Assembly (NCBI RefSeq): GCF_039545035.1
Contig: NZ_BAABRO010000006.1
Coordinates: forward strand, 62,001-126,000
DNA: 64,000 nucleotides
Direction of reading: 5' to 3'
From: Novipirellula caenicola
GTDB lineage: Bacteria > Planctomycetota > Planctomycetia > Pirellulales > Pirellulaceae
The notes under the pieces were generated by a model, which worked only from the letters and a program-made list of their open reading frames with translations, ran no database searches and was not told the DNA's origin. This document shows, piece after piece, positions 46,926-56,497 of this stretch (its first letter is position 1; the number at the start of each line of letters is the position of its first letter). The translations under genes were made by a program, and so were the position numbers.

Positions 46926-48185
46926 TTAATCGCGGAGATCGACGCAAGCGACTTGGCCTTGGATCGATCGGCAAAAAACGCGTCCTGATGACAACACCGG
47001 GACCGTCCAACATTTGCCATCGAGCACCTTGGCTCGCGAAATTTCGCTGAATCCTGCCGGCGTTGCTGCGGCGAAGACCAATTCGCCCGCTTCGGTCAAC
47101 AGGATCAGTTTGCCATCGGCCAGGCTCAGTCCACCAGGCTTTAAATCGTCTTCGGACCATACCACGTCGCCGGTTTCCCAGTTCAGACAGGTCAACCGGG
47201 CACCGGATTCCATGTCGCCATCGATCCCGTACAAATGCCCATCGTGCAGTAGCGAGCCATGCAGTTGGTTCAGCATGTTCTTGTTCTTCCAAATCAACTC
47301 GGGTTCGCCGTCGGTCAATTTGAACAACGCCGCGCCGCGATTGTATCCCGAGCAAAGAAACATCTTGCCATCGTGAATGATCGGTTCGGCTGCATTGCAA
47401 CCAAAACTGGTTAACCAGCGAAGTGACCATTGCGGCTGTCCCGTTTCCAAATCGACTCCGGTAAACGATCGGCCAGACGGAAACACGATGGTCTTTGTGT
47501 TTGGAATCGGAACCGGTGACGCGTAGCCGCACTCGCGGTCCGGGGATGCCCAGATCAATTCGCCATCATGTTTGTTGACGACCGCTCCTGATTCACCCAA
47601 GGTCAGCACAAGTTTGTCACCGACGACAAGTGGCGCCGCAGCGAATCCCCATCCAGGAACGCGAACCTCTGCCGCGTCCGCGATTTGTTTTTGCCAGCGG
47701 ACTTCGCCGGAGCCGGCGTCAAAGCAGAACAGTTCACCAGCACGGCTGAGAACGTACACGCGATCACCGTCGATGGTCGGTGTGGTGGTGGGACCGCCTT
47801 CGAAGTCACGAGCATCCAAGGGGGCCGGATATGCGTGTTTCCAAATCAAGTGACCATCGTTGACGTCGACACAGTACACCACGGAATGATCGTCGACATG
47901 TCCTAACGTGTAGGCTCGGTCGTCTTGAACCACCACCGAGGAAAACCCGGTTCCCACGTCGATCGTCCAGGCAATCGGCATCGTGCCCGAAGGCCATTCG
48001 GATTGCCAATGGGTTTCCGTCGAGATGCCGTTTAGGTCTGGGCCTCGCCATCGATACCAATCCTCGGCATGTAGCGTGGTGGGGAAATGCCATGTGGCGA
48101 TGCAGACGCCGAGTGTCAACATCGCAAGCGACCGCATTTTGAGAGCAACGAAGGTGGGCATGGTTGCGAAGGTGGAAGCATTCAT
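46926..48185 (-). CDS. Exported PQQ-type beta-propeller protein
   Basis: The 419-residue protein has a signal peptide (about residues 17-40) and repeated PQQ-like blades such as VYCVDVNDGHLIWKHAYP, LFCFDAGSGEVRWQKQI, FTGVDLETGQPQWSLRW and LTCLNWETGDVVWSEDD. It belongs to the BamB-like/PQQ-binding propeller group. Quinoprotein catalysis is not assured as no dehydrogenase active site is apparent. The ATG at 48185 is used; 48137 is also possible. Confidence 0.85.
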   Translation of the reverse strand: MNASTFATMPTFVALKMRSLAMLTLGVCIATWHFPTTLHAEDWYRWRGPDLNGISTETHWQSEWPSGTMPIAWTIDVGTGFSSVVVQDDRAYTLGHVDDHSVVYCVDVNDGHLIWKHAYPAPLDARDFEGGPTTTPTIDGDRVYVLSRAGELFCFDAGSGEVRWQKQIADAAEVRVPGWGFAAAPLVVGDKLVLTLGESGAVVNKHDGELIWASPDRECGYASPVPIPNTKTIVFPSGRSFTGVDLETGQPQWSLRWLTSFGCNAAEPIIHDGKMFLCSGYNRGAALFKLTDGEPELIWKNKNMLNQLHGSLLHDGHLYGIDGDMESGARLTCLNWETGDVVWSEDDLKPGGLSLADGKLILLTEAGELVFAAATPAGFSEISRAKVLDGKCWTVPVLSSGRVFCRSIQGQVACVDLRD

Positions 48186-48246
48186 GCAGCGAGTATAGCA
48201 CGCCCGCGACGCAATTGGCGACTCGTCGTCGGGGGGCAAGCTTGAC

Positions 48247-48750
48247 TCAGCGTGAGAGCACTTCGCTGGGCGATATCAGGGCTTGCTGCTCGCTGGGGCG
48301 AGCCGTTTCGGCGGTCACGGTCGAGGGATGGGTGCGAGGTGGTCGGCCCGCACGCTTCCAAAGCTCGACGTGTTTCTCCTTGACCTCACGTAGATCGTCT
48401 TCGGTTTCGGAGGCGTATTGCTGAGCTTCGGCAATCATCTTTGACACGGTTCCAAACCGGGGGTCTGCGCGCACCACACTCGATTGCGACATGCTGTCGA
48501 TTTGTTGTTGAGCGATTGCCAATTGTTGTTCGAGTTCGGCAACGCGTGAATGAGCCGATTCGACTTCATCGAGCGTTTGCTCGTCGAATTCAACTCCCGC
48601 AAAGGAGCGAATCCCTGCGTCACTGAGGATTTCCCGAATGGTGGCCGGAGCGAATAGCAGTGCCAGCATCGCCATCACGATGATCAGCTCGCGTATTGCG
48701 GCGAATCCATCACGGATTGACGCGTATTTGCTGGAATTCGAGTCCGACAT
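48247..48750 (-). CDS. Membrane-anchored coiled-coil protein of unknown function
   Basis: The 167-residue protein has one hydrophobic segment (ELIIVMAMLALLFAPATI, about residues 21-38), followed by a coiled coil (residues about 55-90: ESAHSRVAELEQQLAIAQQQ) and a Pro/Thr-rich tail. No family recognised. The start at 48750 (MSDSNSS) is preferred over 48765. Confidence 0.65.
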   Translation of the reverse strand: MSDSNSSKYASIRDGFAAIRELIIVMAMLALLFAPATIREILSDAGIRSFAGVEFDEQTLDEVESAHSRVAELEQQLAIAQQQIDSMSQSSVVRADPRFGTVSKMIAEAQQYASETEDDLREVKEKHVELWKRAGRPPRTHPSTVTAETARPSEQQALISPSEVLSR

Positions 48751-48850
48751 GATGCGACAGGACATCCAAAGGAAGGGAAGCGTTTGGCATCTTTTCGCCT
48801 ATTCAAGCACGCGGCGTCCAGAGCGATTTGGGTGGTCGGAACGGGGGGGG

Positions 48851-48912
48851 GAGCCGTGGGCCGTAAGGCACCGGGTACCGCGTGGGACCCGGCCGCTGAC
48901 GCGTCACGGCTC
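48851..48912. repeat. 62-bp palindromic element, copy B
   Basis: This is the same element as 46825-46886 in reverse orientation, starting GAGCCGTGGGCCGTAAGGCA and ending GACGCGTCACGGCTC. A run of eight or more G bases directly precedes it. It lies between divergently placed genes and is not coding. Confidence 0.85.
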
Positions 48913-49017
48913 AATAAATCAACAAGCCGTCAAGACTTTTGTTCCCTGACGCATCCCCCGAAACTCTTGACGAGTTCCGCTACGAAATGCTTCACGGTAT
49001 GATTCCTGCCTAGCTGC

Positions 49018-49716
49018 TTAGCGAACCGCATGTGATGCCAGCACTTTTTGAATCTGATGCAACCGGTGTTCGTAGTCGCCGTCGAGTTTTGTCAGTCCTT
49101 GCAGGTAGGCTTGTTCTTCGTGAAGCCGGGCCGCAAATTTGGGCTCCCACCGCTTCAGGATCAACGGCCCAAACAGCAACGCGGCATCGAGGTCGACATC
49201 GGCGTAGGCGGGGTCGTTTGGCGTGGATGCATTATGCGTGGCGTCCGTCGCTCGTTGCAACGAAATCACCGCGTACGGCCAGTGCCCCCAAGCGATCTGT
49301 TCCTCATTTAAATGAAAACCGTTCCGCAATCCCCAACCACGAACGAGTTCATGTTGGCGATTGGGCTGCAGCACAACGTGATCGGGAACGCGATCAGAGA
49401 ACGCTTCGAGGATCTTGACGATACTTTCGGCGCCCATGCCACAGATACTCAAACTGGTCAGCTCGCCCGGTTTAATCACGGCCAAGCCATCGCCGAAGCG
49501 GACGTCGGCGGATAGCCCCTTTAGCGCAAAGCACGAATTTTCGTACGGCTGCGATTTGTTCTCGACCGCGATCCCTTTGGCAATCCGCTTGCTTCGCAAC
49601 AGCGACACAAGCAGCCCACCGTGATCCGATCCGATGTCTCCATGGACGACCGACGAATCGCCGTGCGGGTTGATCAGCGCAGCGACGGTTCGCAAACGAA
49701 TATCTAATTTCGGCAT
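49018..49716 (-). CDS. trmK: tRNA (adenine(22)-N(1))-methyltransferase TrmK-like
   Basis: The 232-residue protein starts MPKLDIRLRTVAALI and has the SAM-binding motif VVHGDIGSDHGGLLVSLL, ICGMGAESIVKIL and LQPNRQHELVRGWGLRNGF, which match the TrmK family (m1A22 of tRNA). Homology starts at the ATG at 49716, so the longer frame to 49851 is rejected. It lies 14 bases downstream of the AIM24 gene, so the two are probably co-transcribed. Confidence 0.82.
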   Translation of the reverse strand: MPKLDIRLRTVAALINPHGDSSVVHGDIGSDHGGLLVSLLRSKRIAKGIAVENKSQPYENSCFALKGLSADVRFGDGLAVIKPGELTSLSICGMGAESIVKILEAFSDRVPDHVVLQPNRQHELVRGWGLRNGFHLNEEQIAWGHWPYAVISLQRATDATHNASTPNDPAYADVDLDAALLFGPLILKRWEPKFAARLHEEQAYLQGLTKLDGDYEHRLHQIQKVLASHAVR

Positions 49717-49730
49717 GGCAATCAGGACAC

Positions 49731-50729
49731 TCAGTCGCCGTCCAACAGATTGCCCAGCGAGCCGAGGATCGACCCTTCGCCTTTTCCGGACGGTCCAGCG
49801 TTCGCGACAATCCGTTCGGACAGTCGTCGCATCGGCAAACTTTGTAACCACACTCGTCCGTGCCCTCGCAGCGTGGCCAGGAACAATCCCTCGCCTCCGA
49901 GGAACATGCTTTTCAAATTCCCTGCACGTTCGATGTTGTATTCCATATGAGGTTCAAACGCGACCAAGCATCCGGTGTCAACACGCAGCGTCTCGCCATG
50001 CAGTTCTCGTTCGATGATCGTGCCGCCGGCATGGATAAATGCCAACCCGTCGCCGACCAATTTTTGCATGATAAAACCTTCACCGCCAAACAAACCGGTT
50101 CCGATTTTTTTGTTAAACGCGATGGTGACTTGGGTTCCAAAGGCGGCACACAAAAATGCGTCCTTTTGACAGATCAAATCGTTGCCAGGAATGGTCGCGA
50201 GATCGATAGGAATGATTTTGCCTGGATAGGGCGCCGCAAACGCCACGTGACTTTTGCCCGCACCAGTGTGAGTAAAATGGGTCATGAACAGCGATTCGCC
50301 GGTGATCGCGCGTTTGCCGACGCTCATCATCTTGCCAAAGAAACCGGTATCGGGTTCCGATCCGTCCCCCATCTTGGCTTCGAACTGGATACCTTCTTCC
50401 ATGTACGTCATCGCGCCGGCTTCGGCGATCACCGTTTCGCCTGGATCCAATTCGACGATCACCATCTGCATGTCGTTGCCGACGATTTCGTAATCCACTT
50501 CATGGCTACGGCGATTGGCACCGCCGCCATGCCCCGATCGATGCATGTTTTTGGGGGCAGCGGACACCGGAAACGAACTGACCGGCGTATCGGCGACCAC
50601 ATCGATCGGTTCGGGCAATGCAGGCACTTGCAGGACCGCAGCGCAAGACGGGCATTTGACTCGTTTTCCGGCGTAAGTTTCAGGAATCGCCAATTGCTTT
50701 CCGCATTGGCAGTGGAGATTGAGGGTCAT
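49731..50729 (-). CDS. AIM24/TIGR00266 family protein with N-terminal zinc ribbon
   Basis: The 332-residue protein has an N-terminal zinc ribbon ([20 protein letters not shown]...C, four Cys in residues 7-29), a flexible linker, and an AIM24/TIGR00266 domain (from [20 protein letters not shown] to the end) containing [11 protein letters not shown]. The AIM24 family has unknown function. The zinc ribbon resembles those fused to many planctomycete proteins. Confidence 0.88.
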   Translation of the reverse strand: MTLNLHCQCGKQLAIPETYAGKRVKCPSCAAVLQVPALPEPIDVVADTPVSSFPVSAAPKNMHRSGHGGGANRRSHEVDYEIVGNDMQMVIVELDPGETVIAEAGAMTYMEEGIQFEAKMGDGSEPDTGFFGKMMSVGKRAITGESLFMTHFTHTGAGKSHVAFAAPYPGKIIPIDLATIPGNDLICQKDAFLCAAFGTQVTIAFNKKIGTGLFGGEGFIMQKLVGDGLAFIHAGGTIIERELHGETLRVDTGCLVAFEPHMEYNIERAGNLKSMFLGGEGLFLATLRGHGRVWLQSLPMRRLSERIVANAGPSGKGEGSILGSLGNLLDGD

Positions 50730-50949
50730 GTGAGTACTCTGGCAAAATCGACAAGGAATGTTTTGCGGCTCGTCTTTGAATCAAGGGGCTTCGCAGGAAA
50801 ACGTCCCGCGTCGCAGCCACTGGATGATTTAAAACAGCCTGCTATTTATAGCGTAAGAAATCATCACAGGGGGCGCCACTGGGCGAATCACCGGGTATGA
50901 TCCGCCCCCGAACACACACGTCGACACGCTTTCCCTCTCCCACCTTTTT

Positions 50950-51387
50950 ATGGCGAAACGAAAACCTGAGATTCGGATGCGTACGTTTGGGATCTACACC
51001 CAATGGGATGCCGATTCCAAAGAGCTTCCGCGATTCTGCAAATCAACCACCTCCGTGCGAGCCGAGGTCGGCGTCGAATTTGGCTTTGTGGTCAACATTA
51101 AAAACGCCAAGAACCAATCGCTGCGTTATTGCATCGATCACCCCGGCATCCTAGACGCCGACGGCAAGAGAAGACCCCCGTTTGACGGGATCGTGTACGT
51201 CAAACAAAACGATTGGAATTTTTATCTCGGTGATACGATCTGGGAACCGATCGAGGACAAGTTAGGGCTGTGGCAGTTGACGATCGAGATGGACGAAAAG
51301 GTTGTCGCCGAGAAAACGTTTGAACTCTACCGCGACGATGAGGGCCCCGCGGAATACACCCTCGCTCCACCAAACGAACGGCCGTAA
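50950..51387 (+). CDS. DUF3859 family protein
   Basis: The 145-residue cytoplasmic protein has the DUF3859 layout: an early G-I-Y segment, STTSVRAEVGVEFGFVVNI, a conserved HP (CIDHPGILDADG), and LGDTIWEPIEDKLGLWQLTI near the end. Function unknown. It is transcribed alone; the region after it (51388-51955) holds repeats. Confidence 0.75.
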   Translation: MAKRKPEIRMRTFGIYTQWDADSKELPRFCKSTTSVRAEVGVEFGFVVNIKNAKNQSLRYCIDHPGILDADGKRRPPFDGIVYVKQNDWNFYLGDTIWEPIEDKLGLWQLTIEMDEKVVAEKTFELYRDDEGPAEYTLAPPNERP

Positions 51388-51528
51388 ATCCAGCGGTACC
51401 GATGCGGTAGCGGACATGCGAGAGAACATAGGCGGAAATTCGGTGCCGGTGGCTAGCGCTGAGCCGCTAAAACTCTGGTATTGATGTCGGATATTGGGGT
51501 GAGTTTTTCTTCCAGCCTATAACGTAGT

Positions 51529-51732
51529 CACCTCTCCACCGACGAAGTCGGGGGAGAGGTCGAGCACGCCCTTAAGGCGTTGCTCGGGTGAGGGGGCGAC
51601 CGCGCTATTATCCGAGCAATTCAGGTGCAAACGGCTTTTGCGTTGGTGAGCGAGTTGCTCGGTCAGCCCCCTCACCCGAATGTCGCTGAAGGCTCCATTC
51701 GACCTCTCCCCCAACGAAGTTGGTGGAGAGGT
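51529..51732. mobile_element. 204-bp MITE-like element with long inverted repeats
   Basis: The left arm (about 67 bp, starting CACCTCTCCACCGACGAAGT at 51529) and the right arm (ending GTTGGTGGAGAGGTG at 51732) are imperfect reverse complements; both contain a GGGTGAGGGG/CCCCTCACCC segment. An inner inverted repeat GAGCAA/TTGCTC is also present. No transposase is encoded. The structure fits a non-autonomous mobile element, but a target-site duplication was not identified. Confidence 0.75.
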
Positions 51733-51856
51733 GGCAGAATACTAACGCAACCAAAAATCACAAGAACCGCAACGTTTTAGTTGTCCAGGCTCACGCCACC
51801 GACATGGGGCGTGTCGGCCTCCGGCCTAAGACTGCAAATTTCAGCGTCTGCGTCCT

Positions 51857-51928
51857 GTAGCTACGCTCGCCAGAGCGTGGATGGTCACCAGCCAATACGA
51901 ATCACCACCTTCTGGCGAAGGTAGCTAC
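51857..51928. repeat. 72-bp palindromic element, copy B
   Basis: The reverse-orientation copy of 44206-44277, with the same GTAGCTAC ends and the same arms (GCTCGCCAGAGCGTGGATGG and ACCACCTTCTGGCGAAG). It lies 28 bases past the nrdB stop, where its hairpin could also serve as an mRNA 3' stabiliser. Confidence 0.85.
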
Positions 51929-51955
51929 TCGAAAAAGCGTCGCGGCGTTAGCGGG

Positions 51956-53002
51956 TCAATCCCAGCTGAGACTGCCGGCGGATTGGTACTCGGTCACACG
52001 CGTTTCGAAAAAGTTTTTCTCTTTGGCCAAGTCCATCGTCTCGCTCATCCAGGGAAATGGATTGGACGATCCATATTGCATTGGTAACCCAATCCGCTCG
52101 AGTCGCCGGTCGGCAATGTATTGGACGTAGTCGCGGAACAGGTCGTGATTGAGTCCCAAGATTCCGGTCGGCAAACAATCGCGTGCGTAATCAAGTTCCA
52201 ATTCGACCGCTTGCTTGACGCGGTCGATCATCGCGTTTTGGAACGCTTCGGTCCACAAGTGAGGATTCTCGGCTTTGATGCCGTTGATCAAATCAATCCC
52301 AAAATTCAGGTGAATCGTTTCGTCTCGCAAGATGTATTGGAACTGCTCTCCAATCCCGGTCATCAGATTGCGGCGATGAAACGACAACATCATCACAAAG
52401 CCGGTGTAAAAGAACACCCCCTCCATGATCAGGTAATAGCCGATCAAGTTTTTCAGGAACGCTTGAGCTCCTTCGTCCGTGGACGTGGTGAAGTGCGGAT
52501 CAAGCACTTCGGCGGTCAACTCGGTTTCAAACGCATCCTTGCGAGCGATCGCGGGGACTTCGTGATACATGTTGAACACTTCGCCTTCGTCTAGCCCCAG
52601 ACTGTCGACGACGTACAAGAACGTGTGCGAATGTACGGCTTCTTCGAACGCTTGTCGAAGCAGGTATTGACGACATTCGGCATTGGTGACGTGTTTGAAA
52701 ATCGCGAGAACCAGGTTGTTGCCAACCAGACTTTCAGCGGTCGAAAAGAAGCCGAGGTTTCGCATGATCACGCGGCGTTCCGCGTCGCTCAATCGGTCGC
52801 TTCGCCATGTTTCGATGTCCTTGGTCATCGGCACTTCGGTTGGCATCCAGTGGTTGGCGCATCCGTTTTGGTAGTGCTCCCACGCCCAATTGTATTTCAG
52901 CGGCATCAATTGGTTGACGTCCACCTGGCTGCAGTTGATCAAACGTTTTTCGTTAGCGGCAAAACGATCGGCTTGAAGTTGAGTGTTTTGGGGTGCGTTC
53001 AT
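51956..53002 (-). CDS. nrdB: Ribonucleotide reductase small subunit, class Ic type (Mn/Fe)
   Basis: NrdB holds the dimetal cofactor that starts radical chemistry in NrdA. The 348-residue protein is strikingly like Chlamydia Nrd[39 protein letters not shown] and [20 protein letters not shown]. At the position of the radical Tyr (E. coli Tyr122) it has Phe128, and the first ligand is Glu90 instead of Asp84. Both are hallmarks of class Ic enzymes, which use a Mn(IV)/Fe(III) centre in place of a tyrosyl radical. The other ligands (Glu121, His124) are intact. It starts three bases after a small gene that separates it from nrdA. Confidence 0.93.
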   Translation of the reverse strand: MNAPQNTQLQADRFAANEKRLINCSQVDVNQLMPLKYNWAWEHYQNGCANHWMPTEVPMTKDIETWRSDRLSDAERRVIMRNLGFFSTAESLVGNNLVLAIFKHVTNAECRQYLLRQAFEEAVHSHTFLYVVDSLGLDEGEVFNMYHEVPAIARKDAFETELTAEVLDPHFTTSTDEGAQAFLKNLIGYYLIMEGVFFYTGFVMMLSFHRRNLMTGIGEQFQYILRDETIHLNFGIDLINGIKAENPHLWTEAFQNAMIDRVKQAVELELDYARDCLPTGILGLNHDLFRDYVQYIADRRLERIGLPMQYGSSNPFPWMSETMDLAKEKNFFETRVTEYQSAGSLSWD

Positions 53003-53005
53003 GGC

Positions 53006-53287
53006 CTACATCCTCGGGTCGGTAGGAATGGGAATGGTGGATCGAGAGCGAAGCCAAGCGGCTAAGCCAAGACGGGTGTTGCAAGTGATCGGACCTTCGA
53101 TCACTTCATCGTGTTTGTTAAAGTGGGTTGCTTGGAAAGGCCCGTTTCGCTGTGGCAAATCGAATCCGCCTAGGTCCGTCAGCGTAAAATGGTCGCCATT
53201 GTTCTCGACCCGAACAAACGCACGCGCGATGCCTGGGGTGTGAACAACACGGAAACCGCGTTCGAGCCAATTGACGTAAAACAGCAT
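53006..53287 (-). CDS. Small unknown protein encoded between nrdA and nrdB
   Basis: The 93-residue reading (MLFYVNWLERGFRVVHTPG...) fits exactly between nrdA (25 bases upstream) and nrdB (3 bases downstream). Its amino acid pattern looks like a real globular protein with a beta-rich start (IARAFVRVENNGDHFTLTDLGG). No family recognised. A glutaredoxin, NrdI or NrdR role is not supported: no Cys pair or zinc motif is present. No clear ribosome binding site precedes the ATG. Confidence 0.6.
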   Translation of the reverse strand: MLFYVNWLERGFRVVHTPGIARAFVRVENNGDHFTLTDLGGFDLPQRNGPFQATHFNKHDEVIEGPITCNTRLGLAAWLRSRSTIPIPTDPRM

Positions 53288-53312
53288 TGCGTCGAATTCG
53301 TTCGTGCCACGA

Positions 53313-56180
53313 CTATTGGCACGCCTCGCAATCGGGATCGTCGATCGAGCAAGCCGAAGCAGCGGGGGTGGGCATGCGATCGACACGGATCTGCCCCGAT
53401 TGACTCTGCGATTTCATCCACCGCGGTTGGATGCCGTGCCGGTTCACATCGACCGTGGACTTTTCCACTTGGGTGGCTGCCAATGAACGCAGGTAGTACG
53501 TCGTTTTCAGTCCGCGTTGCCATGCCAGGTGGTACATCGCATCAATCGATTTCCCACTCGGTTTGGCCAAATACAGGTTCAGTGATTGGCCCTGGTCGAT
53601 CCATTTTTGGCGTCGCGAGGCGGCTTCGATCAACCATTTCGGTTCAATCTCCATCGCCGTGGCAAACAAACGCTTGATCGATTCGGGGATACGCTGGATG
53701 TCAGACAAGGATCCATCGTGGTACTTGAGTGAATCGAGCATGGGGGCATCCCACAAGCCATGTTCACTCAATACATCCACAAGCGGTTCGTTGATCTGAG
53801 TGAACTCGCCCGACAAATTGCTCTTGGCGTACAACAATTTGTAAGTCGGTTCGATCGACTGAGTCACCCCGATGATGGTCGAGATCGTCGCGGTGGGCGC
53901 GATCGCCAAACAGTTGCTGTTTCGCATCCCGTGCGTGGCGATTGAGTCGCGAACGACTTGCCAATCCATCGTCATCGATCGGTCGACGTCGACCGGCGTG
54001 TCGCGTTCTTGTTGCAGTAATTCAATCGTGTCGATCGGCAACAGTCCGCGATCCCATTTCGACCCGCTGTACGATTCGTACCGGCCTCGCTCGGCCGCCA
54101 ATTGGCTCGATGCCAACAACGCGTAGTAGCTGATCGCTTCCATGCTGCGGTCGGCGAACTCGATCGCTTCGTCGCTGGCTACGGCGATCTGTAGTCGATG
54201 CAGTGCGTCTTGGTATCCCATCAACCCAAGGCCCACGGGGCGATGGCGAAGGTTGGCGTTACGCGCTTCGATGGTGGGATAGAAATTGATGTCGATCACG
54301 TTATCTAACATCCGCATCGCGGTGGTGATCGTCGCTTTCAATAAATCATGGTCCAATCGACCGTCGACGATATGGGCGGCCAGATTGACGCTGCCCAGAT
54401 TGCAAACAGCGGTTTCGTCTTCGCTGGTATTTAGCAGGATTTCAGTACAAAGGTTACTGCTATGCACGACGCCGGCGTGGTCTTGCGGGCTGCGGATGTT
54501 CGACGGATCTTTGAATGTTACCCAGGGGTGCCCGGTTTCAAACGTGCGAGTGAGCAGTTTTCGCCACAACTCGGTTGCCGAAACTTGGCGATGTTGTTTC
54601 ATTTTGCCTGCAGCGGCGAGGCGTTCGTAATGCTCGTACCGCTCGCGGAAACGACGGCCGTAGGTGTCGTGCAGATCGCTTGCTTCGTCGGGGCTAAACA
54701 GCGTCCACGTTCCATTTTCGCGAACCCGCTGCATGAACAGATCGGGGATCCACGCCGCGGTGTGCATGTCGTGCGTCCGGCGGCGATCATCGCCGGTGTT
54801 CTTTCTCAGATCCAAGAACTCTTCGAAATCAAGATGCCAAGGCTCAAGGTAGGCACATACCGCCCCTTTGCGTTTGCCGCCTTGGTTCACCGCCACCGCC
54901 GCGTCATTGACGATCTTTAAAAAGGGAATCACCCCCTGGCTTGTCCCATTGGTGCCCTTGATTAGCGAACCGGTGGCACGGACGCTCGTCCAGTCGTTGC
55001 CTAGCCCGCCCGCCCATTTGGAAAGCATCGCGTTGTCGCCAATGCTTTTGAAAATGTGAGCCAGGTCGTCTTGCACCGTCGTCAAGTAGCAGCTGCTCAA
55101 TTGCGGATGCTGAGTGCCCGAGTTGAACAGTGTCGGCGTCGCGCTGGTGAACCGGAACGACGACAGCAGTTGATAGAACTCGATCGCCCGATCGGTTCGC
55201 TGGTCTTCATCTTCACGAAGGGCTAGTCCCATCGCGACTCGCATCCAGAAGTATTGCGGGGTTTCGATTCGGCGTCCGTCCACATGCAGCAAGTAGCGGT
55301 CGTAAATCGTCTGCACGCCCAAATAGCGAAACAGCTTGTCTCGTTCGGGTAGCAAGGCGTCGGCAAGTCGTTGAAGATCGAAGCTTCGCAGTTGTTCGGA
55401 CAGTCGACCGCAGCGAATCCCTTCGATCACGTAGTGTTCAAAACGATCGCGATAAGTGTCCGCAAAGTCCTCGTCAATTTGGGTCAAACCCAGCGTTTGG
55501 CGATACACGATGGCCAACTGCATTGCCGCAGCAAAGCGGTCATAGTCCATGCTTCGCTCGATACGGCTGCGAGCGGAAAGCACAAGCGCGCGGGCGATGT
55601 CCTCGGGAGTCATTCCGTCGAACGATCCGCGAATGACTTCGGCAACGATCTCGCTGGTCTCGATGTTCGGTAGCGTCGACTCGGGAATCGATTCGAGAAA
55701 TGTTTTCAGCTTGGCTTCTGAAAATGCAACATGCACGCCCGGTTCAATCTGCAGCCGCAATTTCGGGGCAGAACCGCTGTTGTCGATGGACAATTCGTCG
55801 AGTCCCGAGTCGACGTGACGCACCGCTCGCAGTCGTGCATGCTCGGTTCGGTACAGGATGTAGCGACGCGCGACTCGAAAATGCTCTCGCTGCATCAAGC
55901 CAATTTCGACGACGTCCTGGATCTGTTCGACACTCAGGCAGCCCGACGCCGCATCCCCGGACGCAAACTCATAGACTTGGTCGATGATCGCCAGCACATC
56001 TTGCTCGATTTGTGGTGCAAGCGGTTGGCCTTCGGCGAGGTTCAATTCCGCGCGGAACGCTTTTTCGATCGCCGATTCGATGCGACCACGGTCCATGTCG
56101 ACTTCGCGACCATCGCGTTTGCGAACTTTCAATACGGTGGTGGGGCTTGCCTGTGCCGAAGTCGTGTTTGACATGGTCAT
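53313..56180 (-). CDS. nrdA: Ribonucleoside-diphosphate reductase large subunit
   Basis: The catalytic subunit reduces ribonucleotides to deoxyribonucleotides. The 955-residue protein has an N-terminal ATP-cone (from [20 protein letters not shown], residues about 16-110), the R1 N-terminal domain, the barrel with active-site Cys in [13 protein letters not shown] and [23 protein letters not shown], and C-terminal [17 protein letters not shown]. It ends in Cys-rich PDCEACQ, the shuttle Cys pair for re-reduction. It is preceded by a cobalamin riboswitch about 310 bases upstream. ATG at 56180 or 56174. Confidence 0.95.
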   Translation of the reverse strand: MTMSNTTSAQASPTTVLKVRKRDGREVDMDRGRIESAIEKAFRAELNLAEGQPLAPQIEQDVLAIIDQVYEFASGDAASGCLSVEQIQDVVEIGLMQREHFRVARRYILYRTEHARLRAVRHVDSGLDELSIDNSGSAPKLRLQIEPGVHVAFSEAKLKTFLESIPESTLPNIETSEIVAEVIRGSFDGMTPEDIARALVLSARSRIERSMDYDRFAAAMQLAIVYRQTLGLTQIDEDFADTYRDRFEHYVIEGIRCGRLSEQLRSFDLQRLADALLPERDKLFRYLGVQTIYDRYLLHVDGRRIETPQYFWMRVAMGLALREDEDQRTDRAIEFYQLLSSFRFTSATPTLFNSGTQHPQLSSCYLTTVQDDLAHIFKSIGDNAMLSKWAGGLGNDWTSVRATGSLIKGTNGTSQGVIPFLKIVNDAAVAVNQGGKRKGAVCAYLEPWHLDFEEFLDLRKNTGDDRRRTHDMHTAAWIPDLFMQRVRENGTWTLFSPDEASDLHDTYGRRFRERYEHYERLAAAGKMKQHRQVSATELWRKLLTRTFETGHPWVTFKDPSNIRSPQDHAGVVHSSNLCTEILLNTSEDETAVCNLGSVNLAAHIVDGRLDHDLLKATITTAMRMLDNVIDINFYPTIEARNANLRHRPVGLGLMGYQDALHRLQIAVASDEAIEFADRSMEAISYYALLASSQLAAERGRYESYSGSKWDRGLLPIDTIELLQQERDTPVDVDRSMTMDWQVVRDSIATHGMRNSNCLAIAPTATISTIIGVTQSIEPTYKLLYAKSNLSGEFTQINEPLVDVLSEHGLWDAPMLDSLKYHDGSLSDIQRIPESIKRLFATAMEIEPKWLIEAASRRQKWIDQGQSLNLYLAKPSGKSIDAMYHLAWQRGLKTTYYLRSLAATQVEKSTVDVNRHGIQPRWMKSQSQSGQIRVDRMPTPAASACSIDDPDCEACQ

Positions 56181-56211
56181 CCTAAGTCTGCAGTGCTAGC
56201 TCGGTTCGATC

Positions 56212-56256
56212 TTGGGCCAGCGACGGATTGCAAATGCCGTGGCGGGGTTGGCCCAA
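56212..56256 (-). other. Inverted repeat in the nrdA leader
   Basis: TTGGGCCA (56212-56219) and TGGCCCAA (56249-56256) form a perfect 8-bp inverted repeat in the nrdA untranslated leader, about 32-76 bases upstream of the start. It may be part of the riboswitch expression platform or a translation-blocking structure. No U-tract is present. Confidence 0.4.
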
Positions 56257-56476
56257 TGGGTTCGCGCGTACCGTCAGCTCAGGCTGAAAACCATGTTGCA
56301 TGGACCTTCAGCTAGCCTGGTGATACGGCGATAACAGTGATCGAGCAGAAGCTCACGAACAATGAAAAACGAATCGACGCGATTCACAGAAGATCAAGTT
56401 GCCCGTGCAGCCAATCGGCTTTCGGCAGACATTCCCGTCGAATCACATCGCAACGATCACCCCAATCCAAGAGGGC

Positions 56477-56497
56477 ACGAAATCGTCTATTTCGTGG
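56477..56497 (-). promoter_or_regulatory. Hairpin overlapping riboswitch P1, likely expression platform
   Basis: On the minus strand, CACGAAAT pairs with ATTTCGTG across a five-base loop. Its first half contains the 3' strand of riboswitch P1, so this hairpin and P1 cannot form together. It is therefore a strong candidate switching element. No U-run follows, so it is probably not itself the terminator. Confidence 0.6.

Larger units (their letters stand above)
51388..51955. other. Repeat-rich intergenic region
   Basis: The 568 bases hold no supported gene. They contain a 204-bp inverted-repeat element (51529-51732) and copy B of the 72-bp palindrome (51857-51928), both described separately. 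The region looks like an accumulation site for small repeats between convergent genes. Confidence 0.7.

Noticed and set aside
49860-50900. Long open frame (346 codons) on the plus strand
   Set aside because: It is antisense to the AIM24 gene; its sequence is Arg/His-rich and typical of a shadow frame.
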